Positions 57,257 to 64,000 of a stretch of 64,000 bases of DNA are shown here, one piece after another. Numbering within the stretch: position 1 is the first letter of the stretch; each line of letters starts with the position of its first letter. The notes beneath the pieces are model-generated. The model made no database searches. It had not been told where the DNA came from and saw only the letters and a program-made list of their open reading frames with translations. A program made the translations under genes and the position numbers. The DNA is from Rhodomicrobium sp. R_RK_3 (lineage in GTDB: Bacteria > Pseudomonadota > Alphaproteobacteria > Rhizobiales > Rhodomicrobiaceae): positions 128,112 to 192,111 of the forward strand of contig NZ_MWLK01000030.1 of assembly GCF_002198715.1 (NCBI RefSeq), written 5' to 3'.

Positions 57257-59644
57257 ATGTTTTCGAACAATCACATCGTGCAGATTTGCCCCGATGGCAT
57301 CATTACCGTCTCCGCGGACGGCCGGATCAAGCGTGTCAATGCCGCCGCCGAAATCATGTTCGGCTGGGCCGAGAGCGACCTTCTCGATCAGCCCATCGAA
57401 ATCCTGATCCCGGATGACGACCGTGCCCGTCACGCCCAGCATGTGCACGAATTCAGCATCGATCCGGACGGTTTTGCCCATATGGCGCGTTGGCGCGAAC
57501 TCCGGGCGCAAAAGCGGGACGGCTCGCATTTCCCGGTCAACATCTGGTTGGCCAAAGATACGGTCGACGGCAATCGCGTGATCACCAGCTTCGTCCGCGA
57601 CATGTCCGACATTGTCGGCCGGGAAGCGGAGATGGCCGAGGCGCAGCGCGAATTGAGCCGGGCGCGCGTGAATCATGAAATGCTCGCCCTTGTGGCGCAG
57701 TACGCCAGCGACATCGTCATCATCACCGATGCGGCCGGTATTACCGTCTGGGTCAACCGGGCGACCGAACTGGTCAGCGGCTATCGAGCGGTCGAATTGA
57801 TCGGCCGGAAGCCCGGCTCCGTGCTCCAGGGCCCCAATACCGACCCCAAGATGATCGCGAAGATCTCCCGGGCCCTGCTGGCGGGCGAAGCGATCCATTG
57901 CGAAATTCTGAACTACACCAAATCCGGCTCGCCCTATTGGATCGACATGAGCATAACGCCGGTGCATGACGCGATCGGCCGGCTGGAAAAATATGTCGCC
58001 GTCGAGCGGGACATCACCGCCGCCAAACAACGCGCCTTCGAACTCGAAGCGGCCAAGGCCGTCGCCGACCAGGCCGAGCAGCGCCTTGCCGCCGCCATCG
58101 TCGCCATGTCGGAGGGCTTTTCGATCTATGACAGCCAAGACCGGCTGGTGATGGCCAACGACGCCTTCCGCAATTTCCGCGCCGACGACAGCGAGTTCAT
58201 CCCGCCGGGCATCAGCTTCGAACAAATGTGCCGGAACGGTTTGCGCAACGGCTATTTCGACACCGAAGGCCTCTCGGACGAAGAATGGATCGCGAAGCAA
58301 ATGAAGTCCCACAGGGACAAGGACGGAACGGACACCCTGGTCAAATTCGCCGACGGCCGCTGGATGCTGCGCCGCGACCGGCGAACGGCGCAAGGCGAGT
58401 TGATCAGCGTCCGCACCGACATTACCGCCATCAAGCAGCATGAGCAGACTTTGCTCGAGGCGCGCGAGCGGGCGGAAGCCGGCGACCGCGCCAAGAGCGA
58501 ATTCGTCGCCATGATCAGCCATGAGCTGCGCACGCCGATCACCGGCATCATCGGCTTCAACCAGCTCATGCTGGGGGGCGAACTCAGCCCGCCGCAGCGC
58601 GAGCGCGCCGAGATCGTCAAGGAGTCCTCCGAGCATCTCCTGCAGCTCGTCAACAATGTGCTCGATCTCTCGAAAGCCGTCGGCGAGGGCATCGTGCTCG
58701 ATCCCGAACCGTTCAGGCTCGGCGAGCTGATCAGCAGCACGATCGACTCGCTCAGGCCGCTGGCGGCCAGGAAGGGGCTGGACCTGTCGAGCCGCTCGGA
58801 CATCGCTCCCCAGACCTGCCTCGTCGGCGATGCCGGGTCGATCAAGCAGATTTTGATCAATCTCGTCGGCAATGCGATCAAGTTCACCTCCGCCGGCTTC
58901 GTCATTCTCTCGGTCACCGAGAAGGAGGGTGGCATCCTGTTCGAAGTCGCGGACAGCGGGGCCGGCATCCCCGAGGACAAGCAGTCGATCATCTTCGACC
59001 GTTTCGCCCAGCTCGGCGGCCCGGGCGACCGGGCCGAGGGCGCCGGGCTCGGCCTGTCCATCAGCAAGCGCTTGGTCGACTTGATGAAAGGGACGATCAC
59101 GGTCACCAGCAAAGTGAGGCACGGATCGGTGTTTTCGGTTTGGCTGCCGCTGCCGCGGGGCCCCGAAAGCGACGGCATCGTCTATACCGGTCGAGGGCGG
59201 ATGCCGCGCGATGGGGACCTGCAACGGACCGGCGGTATTTTCGACGTGCTTGTCGCCGAGGATCTTGAACTGAATCAGCGGCTGATCCGGGAAATTCTCG
59301 ACTCCATCGGCTGCCGCGTCTTCATGGCGGCGAATGGCCGGGAGGCGCTGGACCGGCTCGAGGCGGGCGATTTCGACCTCATCATCATGGACAACCAGAT
59401 GCCGGTCATGACCGGCATGGAAGCGATCGGGGTCATCCGCGCGCGCACCGACTGGAAGATGGGCATTCCCATTATCGCGCTGACCGCCAACGCCATGCGC
59501 GGCGCGGAGAAGCTCTATAAGGCGCTCGGCGTCAACGAATATATCGCCAAGCCGCTGAATGTGCAGCAGGTGATCGCGGCCGTGAAGCGGCTCGGCGAAA
59601 TCGGCCGCAAGCTGCGCGAGAACGCGCATACGGAGGCGGCCTGA
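57257..59644 (+). CDS. Triple-PAS hybrid histidine kinase with receiver
   Basis: This 795-residue soluble protein has PAS1 (about 8-115), PAS2 (about 135-262; LIGRKPGSVLQGPNTD and EILNYTKSGSPYWIDM), PAS3 (about 277-395), HisKA (FVAMISHELRTPITGIIGFN, phospho-His near 422), HATPase (about 525-635; NLVGNAIKFTS, GAGLGLSISKRL) and REC (about 660-780; IIMDNQMPVMTG). PAS2 is LOV-related but the adduct-forming cysteine of GRNCRFLQG is replaced (GRKPGSVLQG), so classical blue-light chemistry is not expected. It lies next to phyR but is a HisKA, not HisKA_2, kinase. The start at ATG 57257 has a weak GCGGA site. Confidence 0.88.
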   Translation: MFSNNHIVQICPDGIITVSADGRIKRVNAAAEIMFGWAESDLLDQPIEILIPDDDRARHAQHVHEFSIDPDGFAHMARWRELRAQKRDGSHFPVNIWLAKDTVDGNRVITSFVRDMSDIVGREAEMAEAQRELSRARVNHEMLALVAQYASDIVIITDAAGITVWVNRATELVSGYRAVELIGRKPGSVLQGPNTDPKMIAKISRALLAGEAIHCEILNYTKSGSPYWIDMSITPVHDAIGRLEKYVAVERDITAAKQRAFELEAAKAVADQAEQRLAAAIVAMSEGFSIYDSQDRLVMANDAFRNFRADDSEFIPPGISFEQMCRNGLRNGYFDTEGLSDEEWIAKQMKSHRDKDGTDTLVKFADGRWMLRRDRRTAQGELISVRTDITAIKQHEQTLLEARERAEAGDRAKSEFVAMISHELRTPITGIIGFNQLMLGGELSPPQRERAEIVKESSEHLLQLVNNVLDLSKAVGEGIVLDPEPFRLGELISSTIDSLRPLAARKGLDLSSRSDIAPQTCLVGDAGSIKQILINLVGNAIKFTSAGFVILSVTEKEGGILFEVADSGAGIPEDKQSIIFDRFAQLGGPGDRAEGAGLGLSISKRLVDLMKGTITVTSKVRHGSVFSVWLPLPRGPESDGIVYTGRGRMPRDGDLQRTGGIFDVLVAEDLELNQRLIREILDSIGCRVFMAANGREALDRLEAGDFDLIIMDNQMPVMTGMEAIGVIRARTDWKMGIPIIALTANAMRGAEKLYKALGVNEYIAKPLNVQQVIAAVKRLGEIGRKLRENAHTEAA

Positions 59645-59687
59645 CCGAACGGGCGGTCCGTCTCTTACCCTTTCTCGAGGAGGCTAC

Positions 59688-62120
59688 GTGGCGCGCATTC
59701 TCATCATCGACGACAATCCCGACGACCGGGCGGCCTGCCTGCACGCGCTGGAGAAAGCGGATAAGCGCCACTCCTTCTATGAAGCCGCCGACGAAGCGGG
59801 CGCTCTGGCCATCATCGAGGCGCACCGTCCGGACTGCGTGTTGCTCGATTATTCGCTGCCGGTGGTGACGGGGCTGGAAACGCTGCGCCGCATCCGAGGC
59901 GCCGACGCCTTTCTGCCGGTGATCATGGTGAGCGGCCGCGGCAATGAAGCCATCGCGGTCGAGGCGATGCGGGAAGGCGCGCAGGACTACATTGTCAAAT
60001 CCGCGCTGACGCCGAAGCTTTTGAACCGGGCCGTGCTCCACGCCATCGGGCAGGCGGAAGTGCAGCGCCGGAGCAGCGATCGCGAGCGCGAATCCCAACA
60101 GCATAGGCTGGCGCTGACTTCAGCGAACCGGTTGCAGGCCGCGATCCTTGAAAGCGCCTCCACCATGATCTTCGCCACCGATCTGGAGGGCCGCGTCAAC
60201 TGCTTCACCCGGGCGGCGGAATCCGCTCTCGGCTACAGCGCGCGCGATGTGATCGGGCTGCATACGCTGCTCTTGTGGTTCGACGAAGCCGAGCTCGACG
60301 CGCGGGCGCAAGTGCTGGCGAACGGCCATGGCGCCCGGCTGAAATCCGGGTTCGACGTCGTGACCTTCATGCCGCGGCGGGCGGGACGCGAGATCCACGA
60401 ATGGACCTTCATCCGCAAGGATGGCAGCCGTTTTCCGGTGCGTCTCACCATGACCCCGCTGCGGGACGACAAAGACGCGATCGTCGGCTTCCTCGGCCTG
60501 GGCGAAGACATCTCGGAGCTGAAGCAGCAGGATTTTTCCCTGCAGACCAGCGAGGAGACCTTCGTCGCTGCCGCCGGGAATGCGGCCAATGGCATGGCCC
60601 TGATCAGCCCCGACGGCATCGTGCTCAAGGTCAACCCGGCGCTTTGCACGATGCTGGGCTACAGCGAGAGGGCTCTAGCGAAAAAGCACATTCACTCGCT
60701 CACCCATGCCGACGATATCGATATCGGTTCCGACCGGCTCGAGCAGCTCTTTCGCGGCCGCATTCACTCCTACCGCGTCGAGAAGCGGCTGCTGCACGCC
60801 AATGGCGAGATCGTGCATGGGCTGATCAACGGCTCGTTGATGCGCGATGCGGACGGCGCGCCGAAATATTGCGTCGTGCAGATCCAGGACATCACCGAGC
60901 GCAAGGAGATGGAGCGCATCAAGAGCGAGTTCATCTCCATCGTCAGCCACGAGCTGCGGACCCCGCTCACGTCGATCCGCGGCTCGCTCGGCCTGCTCAC
61001 CGGTAAACTCGGCACCGGCCTGCCCGACACGGCCCACCGTCTCATCGACATCGCCAACAAGAATTGCGAGCGGCTGATTTTCCTCGTCAACGACATTCTC
61101 GACATCGACAAGATCGCCTCCGGCAGCATGCGCTTCGACCTGAGGCCGGAGAACACCGTGCCGATCCTGGAGGAAGCGATCGAATCCATCCACGGCTATG
61201 CGGACGCGCTTGGCGTGAACATCCGGCTGGTGCTGCCGCCGAGCGAGCTGAAGATGATCGTCGATCGCCAAAGGCTGATCCAGGTGCTCAACAACCTTCT
61301 GTCCAATGCCCTGAAATTCTCGCCGCTCGCGGGCGAAGTCAGCATCTCCGCCGAGGCCATGGGCGACCGCGTCCGCATTCGCGTCGAGGATCATGGGCCC
61401 GGCATTCCGGAGGAGTTCCAGCACCAGATGTTCAAGCCTTTCTTTCAGGCCGATGCGCCCATGCCGCGCAGGAAGGGGGGCACGGGCCTTGGCCTGCACA
61501 TCAGCCGCCAGCTCGTGAAGCATATGGGCGGCCAGATCGGCTTCGAGACCGTTCCGGGCGAGGGCACGACGCTGTGGATCGAGATCCCGGCGCTGGCGCC
61601 GGAGGGGCCGGATGCGCAAGGCGCCAGGGCGGGCGCCGCGCTCGCCAGCCGCCGCGTGCTGGTTTGCGAGGATGACGAGGAGATCGCCGCGCTGATCCAG
61701 GCCATGCTGATCAAGGAAGGCTTTGTCGCCGACGTCGCGCATTCGATCGCCGAGGCCCGCGAAAAGGTCAGGAACGGCCATTATGCGGCGATGACGCTCG
61801 ACCTGTTATTTCCGCAAGGCAGCGGCGCGGAGCTGGCGCGCGAATTGCGCCTCGACGGGACGCTCAACGCATTGCCGATCATCGTGGTGTCGGGCACCAA
61901 GCGCGAAGGCTGGCCGGAATTGACCGAGAGCGTCGGCATCATCGATTGGCTGGTCAAGCCGGTCGACCGCAAGCGCCTGCTCTATTGCGTGACCCGTGCC
62001 ACCGCCAAAGCGGCCATTGGAGCCGCCAACGCCGCCAGTGCCGCCAAGGACGCCGCGGCCCCGCCACCCGACCGCTCCGCCGCCTGGGCCGACGGCACCC
62101 CTGCCGCTCGACCGCGATGA
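59688..62120 (+). CDS. REC-PAS-PAS hybrid histidine kinase with second receiver
   Basis: This 810-residue protein has an N-terminal receiver (about 3-120; IIDDNPDDRAAC, phospho-Asp in CVLLDYSLP), PAS1 (about 145-270), PAS2 (about 285-405), HisKA (FISIVSHELRTPLTSIRGS, phospho-His near 420), HATPase (about 520-635) and a C-terminal receiver (about 650-770; VCEDDEEIAAL, TLDLLFPQ, LVKPVDR). The last 35 residues are Ala/Pro-rich. The start is GTG 59688, with GAGGAGG 6-8 bases ahead. It follows the triple-PAS kinase by 43 bases in the same direction, so the two probably form an operon and a multistep relay. Confidence 0.88.
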   Translation: MARILIIDDNPDDRAACLHALEKADKRHSFYEAADEAGALAIIEAHRPDCVLLDYSLPVVTGLETLRRIRGADAFLPVIMVSGRGNEAIAVEAMREGAQDYIVKSALTPKLLNRAVLHAIGQAEVQRRSSDRERESQQHRLALTSANRLQAAILESASTMIFATDLEGRVNCFTRAAESALGYSARDVIGLHTLLLWFDEAELDARAQVLANGHGARLKSGFDVVTFMPRRAGREIHEWTFIRKDGSRFPVRLTMTPLRDDKDAIVGFLGLGEDISELKQQDFSLQTSEETFVAAAGNAANGMALISPDGIVLKVNPALCTMLGYSERALAKKHIHSLTHADDIDIGSDRLEQLFRGRIHSYRVEKRLLHANGEIVHGLINGSLMRDADGAPKYCVVQIQDITERKEMERIKSEFISIVSHELRTPLTSIRGSLGLLTGKLGTGLPDTAHRLIDIANKNCERLIFLVNDILDIDKIASGSMRFDLRPENTVPILEEAIESIHGYADALGVNIRLVLPPSELKMIVDRQRLIQVLNNLLSNALKFSPLAGEVSISAEAMGDRVRIRVEDHGPGIPEEFQHQMFKPFFQADAPMPRRKGGTGLGLHISRQLVKHMGGQIGFETVPGEGTTLWIEIPALAPEGPDAQGARAGAALASRRVLVCEDDEEIAALIQAMLIKEGFVADVAHSIAEAREKVRNGHYAAMTLDLLFPQGSGAELARELRLDGTLNALPIIVVSGTKREGWPELTESVGIIDWLVKPVDRKRLLYCVTRATAKAAIGAANAASAAKDAAAPPPDRSAAWADGTPAARPR

Positions 62121-62187
62121 TTGGGATTGGATCAATCTAAACTGGAGAGCGTCCCCTGGAGGCGATGATGGCGCTATCCGTTCCGCA

Positions 62188-62811
62188 TCAATTCTGGCTG
62201 ACCAATTGCGAAATGTGCCGGCCGATCTGGAACAGGCGCTGCTCGAGCATCACCGGCGTCTCGCAGACATAGCGGAGGGACTGCTCGCGCTCCTCATAGA
62301 TGCGGGTGTCCCAGGTGAGCTGTTCCTGCAATTCGGCGAGTTGCGCCTTTTCGGCTTCGGTCGGGGACGGCTTGTCGGCGAGATCGGCGCGCTGCATCGA
62401 GCGCTGCTTGATCTGCTCGGCGAGCCCGGCCTGCCGCTTCGCATAGCGCTTGATGCCGGACATGATCTGCCGCCGCTCGGCGTTCAGGCGCTGGAAACTG
62501 CCGACGAACAGGGCCGTCAGCAGCCGGGGCCGGTCCTGCTTCAGATCGGCGGCGAAGGCATCGACGGCGGCGACCGCCTCCTCGACGCTTTTGCGCCGCG
62601 AGGTCACCTCCAGCACTTTCGGCGCGACCTGCGCGTCGCTGGTCCAGCTCGCATCATCGGCATCGATGGCGCCGCCCGACCAGACCATCCCCAGCGAGAT
62701 TTGCGGCACTTCGCGCTGGATGCAGGGCCAGTCGCCTTGATTGCCGGCGGCGAGCGCGGCACCGGAACCCAGCGGAAGCAAAACGGCAAAAGCAATGAGA
62801 GCGGTTCGCAA
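62188..62811 (-). CDS. Exported hypothetical protein, helical
   Basis: This 207-residue protein has a signal peptide (TALIAFAVLLPLGSGAALA/AGNQ) and a mature part with an N-terminal cysteine region (GDWPCIQREVPQISLGMVWSG), long charged helices that may form a coiled coil (about 105-175), and a final segment with YVCETPVMLEQRLFQIGRHI. Two cysteines could form a disulfide. I do not recognise its family. The start is TTG 62811, with GGGAGG 8 bases ahead and no nearer ATG. It is part of a minus-strand group with the next two genes. Confidence 0.7.
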   Translation of the reverse strand: MRTALIAFAVLLPLGSGAALAAGNQGDWPCIQREVPQISLGMVWSGGAIDADDASWTSDAQVAPKVLEVTSRRKSVEEAVAAVDAFAADLKQDRPRLLTALFVGSFQRLNAERRQIMSGIKRYAKRQAGLAEQIKQRSMQRADLADKPSPTEAEKAQLAELQEQLTWDTRIYEEREQSLRYVCETPVMLEQRLFQIGRHISQLVSQN

Positions 62812-62868
62812 ATCGAAATCCTCCCGGGCTGCGGGATCGGGGCGGCGGCGCGAGGCCGCCCGCCATGC

Positions 62869-63312
62869 CTATTTCACGTTGAACTTGGTGCCGGTGCCGC
62901 GCTCGGCCAGACCCTCGGCGGTCAAGCTGTAGGAGCCCTTCTGGATCGGCACGAAGAAGATCTCCGCCGCGCCTTCCTTCTCGAATTCCAGCTCGTAAAG
63001 GCTGTGCGCCTTGATCTCGACCTCGCCGACCTCGATTTTGCGCAGCCAGATGTTACGGAAGAATTCCGCGCCGCGAATGGCGTATTCCTTGTTGCCGGTC
63101 GAGGAGATTTCCAGCTCGTAGCATTTGCCGGTCTCCAGGTCGTAGCTGGCTTTCGACACCTTGTAGCCGGTCTCGTCGGTGCCGAAGACCAGCTTGGGCA
63201 AGGTCTCGCATTTGGCGGCGAGGCTGCCGGCCGCCATCGCCTCGCCCCCTCCGAATGTCCCGACAAAGCAGGCGGCGGCCGCAAGGGAACGGCGGTAATT
63301 CGTGATCGGCAT
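62869..63312 (-). CDS. Exported hypothetical protein, beta-rich
   Basis: This 147-residue protein has a signal peptide (about 1-27, RRSLAAAACFVGTFGGGEAMA) and a beta-rich domain with two cysteines (KCETLPKLVFGTDETGYKVSKASYDLETGKCYELEISS), plus LRKIEVGEVEIKAHSLYELEFEKEG. The compact beta pattern resembles cupredoxin-like folds, but no copper ligand set is obvious. ATG 63312 is preferred to ATG 63321 because GGGAG lies about 9 bases ahead of the former. It stands between the helical exported protein and the beta-propeller gene, in one likely operon. Confidence 0.75.
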   Translation of the reverse strand: MPITNYRRSLAAAACFVGTFGGGEAMAAGSLAAKCETLPKLVFGTDETGYKVSKASYDLETGKCYELEISSTGNKEYAIRGAEFFRNIWLRKIEVGEVEIKAHSLYELEFEKEGAAEIFFVPIQKGSYSLTAEGLAERGTGTKFNVK

Positions 63313-63361
63313 GATTGGCATTCTCCCAAACCTAAAAGCTGCAATTGGCGCGCGAACGGCC

Positions 63362-64000
63362 TCAGTCCTTGGAAATCGTCACCCCCCAGGGCAGCCGTCC
63401 GGTCGTGATCGACTTGATGACCTCCTGCTTGGCGACGTCGATGATCGAGACGTCGTTGGAATTGCCGTTGGTGGTGACGAGATATTTCTCATCCGGCGTG
63501 AAGGCGAGCTGCCAGACGCGCTGGCCGACCAGCAGATATTTCTCCACCTCGAATGTCCTAGCGTTCACCACCGCGATGCGGTTGGCCGGCCCGAGCGCGA
63601 TATAGGCGTATTTGCCGTCCTTGCTGACGCGCACGCCGACCGGCTGGATCGCCTCGGCCTGCACATTGGGGATCTGGAAGGTGATGCGCTTCAAGATCTG
63701 ATGCGTCGCCGGGTCGATGACATTGGTGGTGCCGCCGACCTCGGACGTCACCCAGAGCTGCTTGCCGTCGGCGGTGAATTCGGCGAAGCGCGGGCGGCTG
63801 TCGACCAGGACATTGGCGGTGATCTCATGCGTCTTCTCGTCGATGAAATGCACCATATTGGTGGTTTCCGACGTGTTGACGATGATTTTGCCGTCCGGGC
63901 TGATGCCCATGCCTTCCGGCTCGACGCCGACCGGGATTTCCGCCAGCACCTTCTCCGTCTCGACATCGACGACGGTGACCAGATTGTCGTCCTCATTGGC
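63362..64000 (-). CDS. YVTN/PQQ-associated beta-propeller protein (3' part; 5' end outside window)
   Basis: The frame is open to the right edge and continues beyond it; 212 residues are visible, ending with SITTGRLPWGVTISKD. The visible part is made of about five repeats of the YVTN beta-propeller type (VGVEPEGMGISPDGKIIVNTSE, RPRFAEFTADGKQLWVTSEVGGT, VGQRVWQLAFTPDEKYLVTTNGNSNDVSIID). It resembles the PQQ-dependent-catabolism-associated beta-propeller family, exported proteins near PQQ alcohol dehydrogenase and ABC genes. The rest of such a cluster would lie to the right. Gene order with the two exported proteins supports an operon. Confidence 0.82.
   Translation of the reverse strand, partial: ANEDDNLVTVVDVETEKVLAEIPVGVEPEGMGISPDGKIIVNTSETTNMVHFIDEKTHEITANVLVDSRPRFAEFTADGKQLWVTSEVGGTTNVIDPATHQILKRITFQIPNVQAEAIQPVGVRVSKDGKYAYIALGPANRIAVVNARTFEVEKYLLVGQRVWQLAFTPDEKYLVTTNGNSNDVSIIDVAKQEVIKSITTGRLPWGVTISKD

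Noticed and set aside
57227-59629. An 800-codon open frame on the minus strand opposite the triple-PAS kinase
   Set aside because: It is the mirror of a GC-rich gene with a complete PAS/HisKA/REC domain order on the plus strand; the antisense product is low-complexity (His/Arg/Gly/Ala-rich) with no domain.

Overview
The window is about 64 kb of dense, GC-rich (roughly two-thirds G+C by eye), strongly G/C-ending coding sequence. Several marker genes point to an alphaproteobacterium of the Hyphomicrobiales (Rhizobiales): a NepR/EcfG/PhyR general stress response locus, a fixNOQP-fixGHIS type cbb3 oxidase operon with FNR/FixK boxes, DUF6456, a DnaA-domain-IV-only protein and PAS_5 proteins. A Nitrobacteraceae/Xanthobacteraceae-like genome is my best guess, but it is not provable from the sequence alone. 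No tRNA, rRNA, transposase, prophage or CRISPR array was seen.

Layout. 0-3 kb: end of an unknown gene, then VOC and GFA-family proteins, citramalate synthase (cimA) and a DUF423 membrane protein, tightly packed. 3.3-6.3 kb: small regulators (PAS_5, XRE with an S24-like tail, DnaA-C-like, DUF6456). 6.4-16.4 kb: a TldD/PmbA protease pair, a CHASE3-PAS-GGDEF-EAL cyclic-di-GMP protein, a metallophosphoesterase, a Nudix hydrolase, exonuclease III, and a ribbon-helix-helix protein next to a PHB-depolymerase-type esterase. 16.7-31.9 kb: a microaerobic island. It holds a FixL-like hybrid kinase, a P2-type cation ATPase, a small cytochrome c, the complete ccoNOQP and ccoGHIS operon, a DUF2189 membrane protein and a universal stress protein. 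Four FixK/FNR boxes tie it together, most of them at the right distance from plausible -10 boxes.

32.3-38.8 kb: a cytosolic trypsin-like protease, a hybrid histidine kinase, and a two-gene exported module (a PAAR protein with a signal peptide and a TPR/CHAT caspase-fold protein) bracketed by two copies of a dispersed palindromic repeat. This is the least conventional part of the window. 39.6-48.1 kb: a Tat-type aldo/keto reductase with a DUF6064 membrane protein, then a ferric-type ABC transporter operon that carries an alpha/beta hydrolase and a fumarylacetoacetate-hydrolase-family enzyme. A divergent FadR-type GntR regulator has two identical-core operators, ATTGGT-NN-ACCAAT. 48.1-48.7 kb: four tandem copies of a 168-bp unit built from the same palindromic repeat family. 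48.8-50.9 kb: a TauE/SafE permease and ornithine aminotransferase.

50.9-62.1 kb: stress and signalling. A coupled CHASE3 kinase / receiver / REC-HisKA_2 phosphorelay, PRC-barrel, CsbD and DUF1328 stress-type proteins (DUF1328 with an EcfG-like promoter), ecfG-nepR divergent from phyR, and two large hybrid kinases. 62.2-64 kb: two exported proteins and the end of a YVTN/PQQ-associated beta-propeller protein, probably the edge of a PQQ-linked catabolic cluster that continues beyond the window.
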